Notes: a model not told the origin generated them from the letters alone. A stretch of 64,000 nt of DNA from Candidatus Stramentimicrobium fermentans (GCA_012520575.1 JAAYOB010000009.1:20831-84830), one strand, 5' to 3'. Positions 36,431-45,433 are shown, counted from the stretch's first letter. Numbers and translations are program-made.

Positions 36431-36620
36431 TTTTGTTTTGTACCATATCTTATTTATTTTTAAGCTTCGTTCCTTTTCCTGTGATTGCTAATTAAAATCT
36501 AAAACTTTTTGTTTCGAATAAATAAATATAATAATGACCTTTATCTGCAATGTCTTTCTCTAAGACCAAATCACATAAAGAAAACAACAGTTAAAATTTT
36601 AACCTTACTCCGTTCAAATT

Positions 36621-37406
36621 TCAAGAATAATTCAATTTTATATGGTTGGGCCGCTTTTCTTCTTTCTTTCGAAAAGGACAATCGAGCAAGGAGCAATAAC
36701 GACAGGTGAGTTCATCCCGAAAGGAATGAACCAGGTTATACCCCATTCCCCTGATCCAGGAAAGGGATTTGGAAGGCTGCATCATATAGGAAGAATTTAA
36801 GGTAACATCTATTCTTTCCGGTCCAAGAATGGTAAATACTTTTTGTTGTTCCTTTATATCCCAATCATTGGAACCTGGTTCAAAATAGCGAGAAAACTGA
36901 AAGCCATACTGTTTGTTTTCCTCTTCCAAAAAGTGGTTAAGCCATTGGCCCGCCATTTTCACAGCAACCGTTCCGGCAGCATCTAACACCATGGCCCTGA
37001 GAGGCTGGTTTTGCTTGAATCTTTCCTTAATATATTCTTCTACTTTTGCACCAATAGTCACAACCGCAAAAAGAAGATATTGGCTATTTTGCAAAAAATT
37101 GATAACCTTTTTATTTACTGAAAACTGATAATTTTGTTCAGTGGTAATTGCGCCATCTACGGCAAGAGACTTGACAGTTAGAAAACGATAAATTCCTTTA
37201 CTTTCCAGTAATGGATAAAGCTGTTCAATTTCTTCCCTGACTATGTTTTTTAAATCCGGACGGACATCATTATTTAATTCTATTCGATAACCCAGATATC
37301 GATATACCTCTTCCTCGGCAATCTTTATAGGTATTTCTTTTTTTATCTTTGTTTCTATCATCTCAATTATACTTTTCCGGTCAAGTCTGAATTCTTTTTT
37401 AAGCAA
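36621..37406 (-). CDS. Stand-alone methionine synthase activation-domain protein
   Basis: A 261-residue protein resembling the B12-dependent methionine synthase reactivation domain. AGTVAVKMAGQWLNHFLEEE, FSRYFEPGSNDWDIKEQQKV, and PERIDVTLNSSYMMQPSKSL with SWIRGMG match the SAM-binding segment RxxPGYxxxPDHxxK of MetH only loosely (RYFEPGSNDWD). The C-terminus CRYCSLLDCPFRK is a four-cysteine-like metal motif found in the stand-alone versions. It likely reductively methylates a cobalamin on a separate protein. The start is TTG without a clear Shine-Dalgarno, 28 bases after the methyltransferase gene, indicating an operon. Confidence 0.8.
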   Translation of the reverse strand: MLKKEFRLDRKSIIEMIETKIKKEIPIKIAEEEVYRYLGYRIELNNDVRPDLKNIVREEIEQLYPLLESKGIYRFLTVKSLAVDGAITTEQNYQFSVNKKVINFLQNSQYLLFAVVTIGAKVEEYIKERFKQNQPLRAMVLDAAGTVAVKMAGQWLNHFLEEENKQYGFQFSRYFEPGSNDWDIKEQQKVFTILGPERIDVTLNSSYMMQPSKSLSWIRGMGYNLVHSFRDELTCRYCSLLDCPFRKKEEKRPNHIKLNYS

Positions 37407-37434
37407 TTTATTTTAAGAAAAGGGAATGGGCTGC

Positions 37435-38358
37435 CTATGGTGTTTTTTTAACCTTTTGAACTATTGCCCTGATATGTTCCGGGGTTGTTCCGCAACAACC
37501 TCCGATGATATTTATTCCAAGCTGTATATATTTTTCTGTATATTCTGCCATCTCTTGTGGAGTAGCGGGATATACTTCCTTGTTATTCTCCAGGTAAGGA
37601 ATCCCAGCATTAGGCTTAACCAATAAAGGTGCATCAGTAATCCCTCTCATTTTTGCTACTACTTTATAGAGAACATCGGGTCCGCTGCCGCAATTAGCCC
37701 CCACTCCATCGGCTCCCTCTTGAAACAGCACTTCAATAGTTTTCTCCGGAGTTATGCCATAAATAGTTCTCAAGCTTTCATCAAAACTCATGGAGGCAAA
37801 TACCGGTAAATCACTGTTTTCCTTTACCGCCTTAAGAGCTATTTTGATTTCATCTAGATTGTAAAAGGTTTCCAGCAATATAAAATCTACCTCAGTCGAT
37901 GCTAAAGCATTAACCTGTTCCCGATATGCTTTTAGAACTTCTTCCTTTTTTACCGTTCCATAGGGTTCTAAAATTTCGCCGGTGGGACCGATCGATCCGG
38001 CTACAAAGAGCGGTACTATATTAATTTTTTGAAAATCCTCAATTGCTGCCTCCGCCAACTCCACTGACTTTATATTAATCTCTGACAGTCGGTCTCTTAA
38101 GCCATATTTTTGAAGTTTTAAACCATTTGCCCCAAAGGTATTGGTCAATATAATATCCGTACCGGCTTCCAGATAAGAGGTATGTATTTCTTTTACCGCA
38201 TCAGGATTGATAATATTAAACATTTCCGGACATTCTCCTGCTTTTAAACCATATTGCTGGAGCATAGTCCCCATTGCTCCATCCATAACCATAGTTTTTT
38301 GTCCTAACTGATCTAAGAATGCACTTTTGAATCCCTTTTTCTCTTCCTCTATCAACAC
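37435..38358 (-). CDS. Homocysteine S-methyltransferase domain protein (MetH N-terminal module only)
   Basis: About 307 residues, equal to the first module of MetH. VMDGAMGTMLQQYG is the barrel start, and the zinc ligands are in VGANCGSGPD and GGCCGTTPEHI. The folate, cobalamin-binding and activation modules are absent from this chain; only the activation domain is encoded next door. It probably moves methyl from a separate corrinoid protein to homocysteine, making methionine. The GTG at 38358 is five bases after GGGGAGG; ATG at 38376 contains the Shine-Dalgarno inside the frame and has none before it. Confidence 0.88.
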   Translation of the reverse strand: MLIEEEKKGFKSAFLDQLGQKTMVMDGAMGTMLQQYGLKAGECPEMFNIINPDAVKEIHTSYLEAGTDIILTNTFGANGLKLQKYGLRDRLSEINIKSVELAEAAIEDFQKINIVPLFVAGSIGPTGEILEPYGTVKKEEVLKAYREQVNALASTEVDFILLETFYNLDEIKIALKAVKENSDLPVFASMSFDESLRTIYGITPEKTIEVLFQEGADGVGANCGSGPDVLYKVVAKMRGITDAPLLVKPNAGIPYLENNKEVYPATPQEMAEYTEKYIQLGINIIGGCCGTTPEHIRAIVQKVKKTP

Positions 38359-38454
38359 AGACACCTCCCCAGGCATTATTTTAAATTTTTCATATTGTTA
38401 TAAAATGAATTAATTTGATATTCCCATCTTAACTATTGCACTAGATATAGAATA

Positions 38455-40176
38455 TTATTTCTTTTTCAAGCGTTCTTTAAGTTTTTTCAGAGAAAGGGTA
38501 TTTAAGAGGTTTGCTTTTTCCAGCCACCCTCTTCTGGCTATTGCCAGACCATAGCGCATCTGGTCTAAGCTGGAAGTCTGGTGTGCATCGGTACCTATAG
38601 CCAGCATTACACTCTGTTCTTTGGCACTCTTGACATAAATATCATGTAAATCCATTCTCTCGGGAGATGAATTAATCTCCAGTGCCGTTTTAGTCCGGGC
38701 AGCTATCCGGATAATTTCCTGTATATCTATATCGAATGGTTCCCGATAACCGATAATTCTACCAGTAGGATGGGCAATAATATCCACGTAGGGATTTTCC
38801 ATTGCCCTTCTATAACGTTCGGTCAGTAGCGCTCTTTTCTGTTTGAGGTTGGAATGTACTGCTGCAATGACTATATCCAGCTTTTTTAATATATCATCGG
38901 AAATATCCAGTGAACCGTCAGATTTAATGTCAACCTCTATTCCTTTTAGAACCGTTATGCCCTCGATATCCCGGTTGATTTCATTAATTCTCTTTATCTG
39001 CTCCAGCAACTTTACTTCATCCAATCCCCCGGCAATATGCAGTGATTGAGAATGGTCGGTAACAGCAATATATTGGTATCCTCTTTGCTTGGCTGCTGCT
39101 GCCATCTCCTTAATAGAATTTAACCCATCACTATAATCGGTATGGGTATGCAGGTCCCCTTTTATATCATTTAATTCTACCGGTATCGGCAAGGTACTGT
39201 GCCGGGCAGCCTCAAATTCACCCATATCCTCTCTCAGTTCGGGCATAATGTAGTGTAATCCTAATATTTCATAAATCTCATTTTCATCATCGCCGCCAAT
39301 CTTCTTATCACCCTTAACCTGAAAAATTCCATACTCATTAATCTTTAAGCCTCTCTTTACCGCCATCTCCCTTAAGCGGACATTATGTGCCTGAGAGCCG
39401 GTAAAATAGAGCAGCGCAGTACCAAAGCTATCCGGAGATACTACCCTCAAATCTACTTGCATATTCTGTTTAGTTAATATTGCAGATTTGGTCAATCCTT
39501 CGGCCAACACTTCTTTTGTCTGAGGCAAATTAATAAATTTTTCCATGATTTTCTCAGGCTTCAAAGAGCTAATCAGAATATCTATATCTTTAATGGTATC
39601 CTTCCCTCGCCTCAGACTGCCGGCAATGCTAATTTGGTCTACACAAGGCAAAGATTTGAGCTCCCTTACTATCTCCTCTGCTATCGGCAGAGCAATTCCC
39701 AGGGGGCTCCTCTGTTCTCTTCTCTTATATAACTCTATCCCTCTTAAAATATTTTCTTCTGCTTTTTTGCCCATGCCGTACAGACTTTGCAGCTGATGGG
39801 CAAGTGCTGCTTTCTCCAGTTTTTCTACACTATCAATACCCAATTCCTCATAAAACAGCTTTGCCTTACGAGGTCCTATATCAGGGATATTGAGCAATTC
39901 TAACACTCCTGCAGGAATCTTCTCTTTTAGTTTTTCATAGTATTCTAATCTTCCTGTTTCTATCAATTCTCCAATTTTTTGAGCAATGGCAGTGCCAACT
40001 CCCGGAATTTCATTCAGTCTTCCCGATTTATAAAGCGTTTCTGCCTCCATAGGCATATTTTCCAAGGTGTCGGCTACTCGTTCATAAGCCCTTATCTTGA
40101 AAACATTATCATTTTGTATCTTTAATATTTTGGTAATATTACCAAAAATATATGCTAATTCAGCATTTTTAACCAT
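38455..40176 (-). CDS. polX: Family X DNA polymerase with PHP domain
   Basis: A 573-residue bacterial PolX used in gap-filling base-excision repair. Two helix-hairpin-helix regions (IPGVGTAIAQKIGELIE; IPDIGPRKAKLFYEE) lead to the nucleotidyltransferase palm ISIAGSLRRGKDTIKDIDIL with the metal-binding Asp pair. The C-terminal PHP domain has DLHTHTDYSDGLNSI, AVTDHSQS, VAAVHSN-like IAAVHSN, DIIAHPTGR and GTDAHQ, all metal ligands for 3'-5' exonuclease activity. The Shine-Dalgarno is weak. It precedes the methionine synthase pieces by about 96 bases. Confidence 0.94.
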   Translation of the reverse strand: MVKNAELAYIFGNITKILKIQNDNVFKIRAYERVADTLENMPMEAETLYKSGRLNEIPGVGTAIAQKIGELIETGRLEYYEKLKEKIPAGVLELLNIPDIGPRKAKLFYEELGIDSVEKLEKAALAHQLQSLYGMGKKAEENILRGIELYKRREQRSPLGIALPIAEEIVRELKSLPCVDQISIAGSLRRGKDTIKDIDILISSLKPEKIMEKFINLPQTKEVLAEGLTKSAILTKQNMQVDLRVVSPDSFGTALLYFTGSQAHNVRLREMAVKRGLKINEYGIFQVKGDKKIGGDDENEIYEILGLHYIMPELREDMGEFEAARHSTLPIPVELNDIKGDLHTHTDYSDGLNSIKEMAAAAKQRGYQYIAVTDHSQSLHIAGGLDEVKLLEQIKRINEINRDIEGITVLKGIEVDIKSDGSLDISDDILKKLDIVIAAVHSNLKQKRALLTERYRRAMENPYVDIIAHPTGRIIGYREPFDIDIQEIIRIAARTKTALEINSSPERMDLHDIYVKSAKEQSVMLAIGTDAHQTSSLDQMRYGLAIARRGWLEKANLLNTLSLKKLKERLKKK

Positions 40177-40482
40177 GGCTTATCTCTTCGAATTAATTCT
40201 AATTCCAATTTTTGTTTTTATTATCATACCATAAAAGGAATAAAATATTTCAATTTCTCCCCAAAGGTCTCAGTCTGCTTGTCTATAGCAAGTGAGCGTG
40301 TTAAAATATAACATTAGGGTATATCTAAGCGATAATATCAAATGCCTTTTAATACTCTTGCCTTTATAAACAAGTAATAAGCTGAACTAATTGTTTTTAA
40401 ATCTGACTAGATTTTTAAAATGGTTTTTTAGCCTAAAATATATATAAATTATTCTCATTACAGATTTTCTCGAGGTTTCCCA
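40177..40482. other. Divergent intergenic region (polX / udg)
   Basis: AT-rich, no gene-like frame and no RNA recognised. It must hold promoters for both flanking units; a run resembling a -10 (TATATAAA near 40440) lies before the udg gene, without a convincing -35. Confidence 0.3.
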
Positions 40483-41097
40483 ATGGATGAAATAACCATT
40501 TCGTTAACCATGGATGAACTTGCCAGTACAATTAAAGATTGCCAGAAATGTGAATTGTACAATACGAGAACTAAGTCGGTGCCGGGGGAAGGCAGCTACA
40601 GCAGCCCGGTCATGTTTGTTGGAGAGGCGCCCGGCAGAGATGAAGACTTACAGGGTAGACCATTTGTGGGCAGGGCGGGACAGTTACTTAGCAAGATATT
40701 GCAGTCAGTTGATATTAAGAGAGAGGATATATTCATCACTAATATTGTGAAATGCAGACCACCGGATAATAGAGACCCTAAGGAAGAAGAGATGGAAACG
40801 TGTCTACCTTATTTGGAGAGTCAAATTGCCCTTATCAATCCCAGAATTATTGTTACTCTGGGCAGTGTACCCACTAAATATCTGCTCAATCGAGAAGAGT
40901 CTATCACCAGGATCAGGGGACAATGGCTCCTATGGACCGGGGGAATCAAAATTTTCCCTATGTTTCACCCCAGTTATCTTTTGAGATATAATCAAGCCAC
41001 ACCGGGCAGCCCTAAAGTACTGACCTGGCGGGATATTAAGGAACTGAAAAGAGAGTTGGATTCTTTAAAAGAAAACAGGGAAAACAGTAAGTATTAA
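40483..41097 (+). CDS. udg: Type-4 uracil-DNA glycosylase (4Fe-4S)
   Basis: Removes uracil from DNA. 204 residues. The four cluster cysteines are C20, C23, C91 and C107. Motif 1 is VGEAPGRDEDLQGRPFVGRA and motif 2 is MFHPSYLLR. Family 4 enzymes are common in thermophiles and anaerobes. A GAGG Shine-Dalgarno precedes the ATG. The Nif3-like gene follows after 61 bases. Confidence 0.94.
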   Translation: MDEITISLTMDELASTIKDCQKCELYNTRTKSVPGEGSYSSPVMFVGEAPGRDEDLQGRPFVGRAGQLLSKILQSVDIKREDIFITNIVKCRPPDNRDPKEEEMETCLPYLESQIALINPRIIVTLGSVPTKYLLNREESITRIRGQWLLWTGGIKIFPMFHPSYLLRYNQATPGSPKVLTWRDIKELKRELDSLKENRENSKY

Positions 41098-41158
41098 AGT
41101 ATTAAATAATTTTAAAATTGAGTAAATTATAATTTGCTGGAATAAGGCAGGTATTCAA

Positions 41159-42253
41159 ATGATAATAAAGGAGCTTGTTACTATTTTAGATACTATTGCC
41201 CCTTTCTTTTTACAGGAAAACTATGATAACAGCGGAGTGCAATTTGCCGATTTAGAGGAAAAAGTCCAAAGGGCATTGCTATGTCTGGATGTTACCGGGG
41301 AAACTATACAAGAGGCTACTGAAAAAAAATGTAATGTTATTATTGCCCATCATCCTCTATTTTTCCTACCACTTAATCGTATCACCAAACAAAACAATCC
41401 CATAGTCTATCAGCTACTATACAATAGGCTCAATCTTATAGCCTTTCATACCAATTTTGATCTGTCGGAAAATGGTTTAAATGACTATTTCGGCAAGCTG
41501 CTCGGGTTGAAAAAGATTGATTGTTTGGAAGAATCTGCAGAAAAAACATTGAAGTTAGCCGTATATGTGCCTGCCCAATACCATGAAAAGCTTTTAGAGG
41601 CCCTTTTCCAAGCAGGTGCGGGAAATATTGGCCATTATAGCGAAACATCATTTTCAGCCTCCGGCAAGGGCTCCTTTAAACCTCTGGAGGGAACCAAGCC
41701 GTTTATCGGAAAAACCGGTGAAAGAAAATCAGTTCTGGAAACAAAGATTGAAACAGTTTTTCAAGAAAGGGATTTAAACAGAGTAATTGATGCTATTTAT
41801 CAAAATCACCCCTATGAAGAACCGGCTTATGATATCTACCATTTAAAAACTAATTCCAAAACCGGAATTGGCCTACTGGCACAATTGCCTTCTGGGCAAA
41901 AGCTAACTGATATCTGCCAAAAGATTAAAGATGATTTAGGCATACCCTATTTGAGGGTAGTGCAAACAGCAAAACAAAAGATTGGCACCATTGCCTTATG
42001 CACTGGCAGCGGCGGCTCGTTACTAGAGCAAGCCATCCAAAAAAAGGCAGACCTCTTTATCACCGGCGATATCAAACATCATGAAGCCTTAAGGGCTCGA
42101 GAAACGGGGCTGAATATAATCGATATTGAACATTTTTATACCGAACGGTATTTTGTCCCGGCCTTGAAGGAACGGTTGGTTGGAGCAGGATTCCCTAAAA
42201 AATTATTATTAGCCAGTGAGAAAATGAATCCCCCTTTTCAGCTTTTCCAATAA
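41159..42253 (+). CDS. Nif3-like dinuclear metal center protein (YqfO type)
   Basis: A 364-residue hexamer-forming protein of unknown biochemical role. Metal ligands are in IIAHHPLFFLP and FHTNFDLSENGLND at the N-terminus, and in ITGDIKHHEALRA and IIDIEHFYTER at the C-terminus. An inserted PII-like domain (about 130-230, KLAVYVPAQYHEKLLEALFQ onward) makes this the long form of the family. It is cotranscribed with udg. Confidence 0.92.
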   Translation: MIIKELVTILDTIAPFFLQENYDNSGVQFADLEEKVQRALLCLDVTGETIQEATEKKCNVIIAHHPLFFLPLNRITKQNNPIVYQLLYNRLNLIAFHTNFDLSENGLNDYFGKLLGLKKIDCLEESAEKTLKLAVYVPAQYHEKLLEALFQAGAGNIGHYSETSFSASGKGSFKPLEGTKPFIGKTGERKSVLETKIETVFQERDLNRVIDAIYQNHPYEEPAYDIYHLKTNSKTGIGLLAQLPSGQKLTDICQKIKDDLGIPYLRVVQTAKQKIGTIALCTGSGGSLLEQAIQKKADLFITGDIKHHEALRARETGLNIIDIEHFYTERYFVPALKERLVGAGFPKKLLLASEKMNPPFQLFQ

Positions 42254-42290
42254 TTTAGAGCACTTTTTTGTTACGTTTTTTACTTTTTTG

Positions 42291-42508
42291 TTATGGTCCC
42301 GGAATTTCAAAAGCATGCTGTTTCATCTTTATCCACTTTTCTTCTTCTAAACCGACAAGATTACCACAACTGCATCTAATCTCATCTCCCTGATGAACGC
42401 TATAGTCCCGCTTGATTCGGCCTTTCCAGCAATGCCATAGATTTCCCTTACCAATTTTCTGGTATTTGAATATAGCTTTTTACACTTAGCACATTTTACC
42501 GTAATCAT
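42291..42508 (-). pseudogene. Zinc-ribbon protein with an apparent one-base frameshift
   Basis: The frame opens MITVKCAKCKK at ATG 42508. If the A5 run (42481..42477) had six A, it would continue AIFKYQKIGKGNLWHCWKGR, then IKRDYSVHQGDEIRCSCGNL and VGLEEEKWIKMKQHAFEIPG to a TAA at 42293..42291, about 72 residues. The two pairs of cysteines (KCAKC, RCSCG) form a zinc ribbon with WHCW between. It is in line with, and 58 bases after, the NimA-like gene. It may be a true gene with a consensus error, a recoded gene, or a fresh pseudogene. Confidence 0.6.
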
Positions 42509-42565
42509 ATCACCTATAATAACAAGCTGAGGCCTGCTGAATTACCTTCAGCGAACTTTCAATTT

Positions 42566-43021
42566 TCAGGATGAATACTTACCGGTCATTTTTTCAATTT
42601 CTATCCTTATTATCGCCAACTTATTAATATCATTTTCTGTAACTCTTTTAACCCCCCTATAGTAGTGCTGTATAATGTATTTCAGTGCCTTGATTCTTTC
42701 GGCTTTATCTGATAAAAAATCCGCCCTTCCAAAAATCAAAACACTCTCATATTCCATGGTGCTTTTACATGGAATTAAAGCAGGAATAAATTGTATATTT
42801 TGAACTATACTGATACACACCCGAGGATTTTCTTTTAAAATATCAATCTTTAAGCCCTCTGCTGCTGAGTGCAGATAAATATATTCACCATCAAATCCAA
42901 AATTCATGGTTACTGTGTAAGGTATATTATCCCGACACATTGCTATATTGCAAATACGAGCCTGCTTGATAATATTTTTTATTTTCTCTTGGTCAACTAT
43001 TTCTTTTTCTTTTCTTCTTAT
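42566..43021 (-). CDS. NimA-like pyridoxamine 5'-phosphate oxidase family flavoprotein (apparent ATA start)
   Basis: A protein of about 151 residues with a split-barrel FMN-binding fold. RRKEKEIVDQEKIKNIIKQA, then CRDNIPYTVTMNFGFDGEYI and LHSAAEGLKIDILKENPRVC, match the NimA-like subgroup closely. Members of that group normally start M-R-R-K. Here ATA (43021..43019) stands at that place, eight bases after AAGGAG. A GTG at 43030 is in frame but touches the Shine-Dalgarno, so it is a poorer start. Some relatives inactivate nitroimidazoles; the natural role is unknown. It follows sagB by 38 bases. Confidence 0.85.
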   Translation of the reverse strand: MRRKEKEIVDQEKIKNIIKQARICNIAMCRDNIPYTVTMNFGFDGEYIYLHSAAEGLKIDILKENPRVCISIVQNIQFIPALIPCKSTMEYESVLIFGRADFLSDKAERIKALKYIIQHYYRGVKRVTENDINKLAIIRIEIEKMTGKYSS

Positions 43022-43059
43022 TGGTTTCACTCCTTATTATCTCTATACGCTATCTAACT

Positions 43060-43860
43060 CTATCGACTTGGTTGTTTTTTCCCTACAGCAGCCATATATA
43101 TAACGAATTGCTTTTGTCCATCAAGGTCTAAAACATTGTTTATCTCATCGTCATCAAAAGCGCCGATAACGCAGACGCCGCAATTGATTGATTCTGCTGA
43201 GAGGTATAGGTTTTGGGCTACATGGCCGGCATCTAAGAAAATATAACGATATCCTCGTTCCTGATATCTCCAGCTCATGCGGTAGATCACCGCCGCCCAG
43301 ATAAAGGTAACCGCAGAATCTCTGATAAAGTCCTGATCTAAACTCGCTGAAACGATTTTATTTACTGTAGAACTATCCTTTTTTAAAACACCCAGCTGAT
43401 GTTCCAGGCTTAAATAACGATAGAGTCCGGGAGCAATTCCCTCCACTCTATTTATTAAAAGAATGGTTTCCAGGGCATGGCGGGCTCCGGCAGAGGGTAC
43501 CGTCCGTCTGGTAGCAACACCGTGGATAACCTCATGGACTCCCTGAGTACACCAAAGCAGATAAGAGAGTTCTTCAATACTAATACTTATCGGCTTGTAA
43601 TAACGTGTGCTCTTTCTTGAATTAATTAGTGAAAGAATATTCGCATTAAATAGGGTTACTTTATCCCATTCCGGTAAGGAAATGACCTCCACTGTATCAG
43701 GATAGGGTAGCTGTAATTCCGGTGCAGCAGCCCCCTTCCTCTGAGCAGAAAGACCCATATTCTGATATTTCGTTTTAAAAATAAATTCTTCTCCGGCGGT
43801 TCTCATATAATCATGCACCTCCTGCATATAGTATTGATTGGGAAATCTTTCTTCTTCCAT
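43060..43860 (-). CDS. SagB/ThcOx-type nitroreductase-fold dehydrogenase
   Basis: A 266-residue FMN enzyme. SLINSRKSTRYYKPISISIE is the FMN-phosphate region, followed by RTVPSAGARHALETILLINR, the ThcOx/SagB signature. In RiPP pathways these oxidise azolines to azoles, but most stand-alone homologues have unknown substrates. No precursor peptide, YcaO or E1-like gene is found nearby. It lies between an outer-membrane protein and a NimA-like flavoprotein in one orientation, with gaps under 50 bases. Confidence 0.88.
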   Translation of the reverse strand: MEEERFPNQYYMQEVHDYMRTAGEEFIFKTKYQNMGLSAQRKGAAAPELQLPYPDTVEVISLPEWDKVTLFNANILSLINSRKSTRYYKPISISIEELSYLLWCTQGVHEVIHGVATRRTVPSAGARHALETILLINRVEGIAPGLYRYLSLEHQLGVLKKDSSTVNKIVSASLDQDFIRDSAVTFIWAAVIYRMSWRYQERGYRYIFLDAGHVAQNLYLSAESINCGVCVIGAFDDDEINNVLDLDGQKQFVIYMAAVGKKQPSR

Positions 43861-43906
43861 ATAAACTATTTATATCTATTCAAAACATTACCAAAAACTT
43901 ATTCTC

Positions 43907-45004
43907 TCAAAAAGTATAGCTAAGGCCGATTTTCAAAAAAAGATAGTCTGGTTTTTCAAAAATTACCTTCAAAGAAGAACCCTCATATTTATCGAGCAAT
44001 TCGGTCATTATACCTCCCTGTATTTGCGCCGCGCAATTAGTGCTCAGTTTGTTACTATAAGAGGGCAAGAAAAGTATTTGCCCACTGCTGTAACTATACA
44101 AAACAGATATGCCTATACTGGAAAACTCATCAACCCTATAGGTAGCATTTCCGGCTAAAAGGGTTATATTGTTATTGTTATTTTCCGGCTCTTCCTCTGG
44201 AGCAAATATTACGGACCCGGTAATATTCGGCAATATTGTTCGAGGTATATTTAAATATTCAGCCTGGAGGTAGAGTTGATTGCCCGCCGGAAAGAAGAAA
44301 CTATGGTCTAACCCTGCTAAAAAAGAATTTGCTTTTTCAGTTGAATAATAACCTATGGAGCCGTATACCCCAAAAGATCCGACATCTCCTTTGGCAGTAA
44401 TACCAAAGCGGTAATCATCGGCTGCACCGGGGCTTATATGTTCTAGAATGTAGTGGGCGGTTATATCAAAATCATTTATCAAAGCTCTTCCCCTTAAACC
44501 AATCTTCCAGTCACGAGCATCTCCGGGGTTAGAAACTACCAGGGATATACTGGTATTCCAGTTAAGGGGACAATAAGCTTCCAGAGCATTCTGATATTTC
44601 ACGCTAAACTCTTGCTCTAAAGCTAGAGCCCCTAATTCGTAATCTACCGGATTCAACAAAGAACCAAAAGACCAGGAGATGGGTTGCCTTCCTATAGTGA
44701 GGTGTAACTTTTTAAATTTATGTTTCCAGTACAATTTTTTCCAAAAATAACCTGTCTGACCTTCTGTTACACCGGCAAAAAGATGGGCGGCACATTTAAT
44801 TTCATTGTCTTTCCAAGAAGGTACAAATAATTCCAGATCGAGGCTCGTTTCAGGCAGCAAAGAGAATCCGGCCTCTTCCGTATAAAAAGCAGTAAAAGAG
44901 GACTTTAATTCCCCTCCCAAGGTAATTTCACTGGCTATTCCTATAATACTATGACTATGGGCAAAAAAGATTAGTATTACAATATAATAGCTCAGTCTCT
45001 TCAT
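43907..45004 (-). CDS. Outer-membrane beta-barrel protein (unrecognised family)
   Basis: A 365-residue protein with a signal peptide (MKRLSYYIVILIFFAHSHSI) and alternating hydrophobic strands with aromatic ends, such as KLHLTIGRQPISWSFGSLLN and FLKIGLSYTF at the C-terminus. The terminal Phe is the BAM-recognition pattern of outer-membrane barrels. The segment LLNPVDYELGALALEQE resembles barrels of the DUF1302/alginate-type group, but I cannot name the family. It heads a possible operon with sagB, the NimA-like gene and the zinc-ribbon gene. Confidence 0.78.
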   Translation of the reverse strand: MKRLSYYIVILIFFAHSHSIIGIASEITLGGELKSSFTAFYTEEAGFSLLPETSLDLELFVPSWKDNEIKCAAHLFAGVTEGQTGYFWKKLYWKHKFKKLHLTIGRQPISWSFGSLLNPVDYELGALALEQEFSVKYQNALEAYCPLNWNTSISLVVSNPGDARDWKIGLRGRALINDFDITAHYILEHISPGAADDYRFGITAKGDVGSFGVYGSIGYYSTEKANSFLAGLDHSFFFPAGNQLYLQAEYLNIPRTILPNITGSVIFAPEEEPENNNNNITLLAGNATYRVDEFSSIGISVLYSYSSGQILFLPSYSNKLSTNCAAQIQGGIMTELLDKYEGSSLKVIFEKPDYLFLKIGLSYTF

Positions 45005-45094
45005 TATCTTTTACCCATTCCTTATTCTAATACTTTAGTTGTTGGCTACACTATTGAAGAGATTAGTATAAATTTATTAGCTAAAACCTGTGGT

Positions 45095-45113
45095 CAACTC
45101 TCTTTATTTATAT
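45095..45113. repeat. 19-base motif shared with 4016-4034
   Basis: Second copy of CAACTCTCTTTATTTATAT, here about 90 bases upstream of the outer-membrane protein gene. The orientation relative to the downstream gene is the same as at 4 kb. Confidence 0.3.
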
Positions 45114-45135
45114 GTGGGCGGACTTTCCGGTAAAA

Positions 45136-45192
45136 AAAGATGCTGAACTCATCCTCTCTAACTGCTGTATTCAGAATGGATTCAGCATCTTT
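45136..45192 (-). terminator. Rho-independent terminator of the rpoZ unit
   Basis: A 12-base perfect stem (45136-45147 with 45181-45192) with a T run on the minus-strand side (45138..45132). It lies 50 bases after rpoZ and before the outer-membrane protein gene, so it separates the two transcription units. Confidence 0.7.
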
Positions 45193-45241
45193 CAAGTATT
45201 CTTAACTGTTAATAAACATTATTAATTGTTAAAACATTAAG

Positions 45242-45433
45242 TTAATCTTTACCTAAATCCTCTTCTTCTTTAAGATATACCTTGCCTTGCTCTATTTCTT
45301 TTAATGCTATTTGACGGAGGTTCTTCTCATTAGTTTTAACCAATGCCTTAAATCCTTGATTTAACTGTTTTGCTCTTTTGGCTACCATTACCGTTAATAG
45401 ATATTTATTATCTACATAACAATTTTTTTCCAA
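45242..45433 (-). CDS. rpoZ: RNA polymerase omega subunit
   Basis: A 63-residue protein. NKYLLTVMVAKRAKQLNQG matches the conserved omega segment that folds over the beta-prime C-terminus, and NLRQIALKEIEQGKVYLK is the conserved second part. It follows a small coiled-coil gene by about 54 bases; gmk, the usual neighbour, is absent. Confidence 0.88.
   Translation of the reverse strand: MEKNCYVDNKYLLTVMVAKRAKQLNQGFKALVKTNEKNLRQIALKEIEQGKVYLKEEEDLGKD

Noticed and set aside
42477..42481. Classical A_AAA_AAG slippery heptamer at the zinc-ribbon frameshift
   Set aside because: Only five A residues precede the G, so the canonical heptamer is not present; efficient programmed minus-one shifting is not supported.
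43060..43860. RiPP biosynthesis locus around SagB
   Set aside because: No YcaO, E1-like protein, leader-type peptide or protease is adjacent; stand-alone SagB homologues are common.
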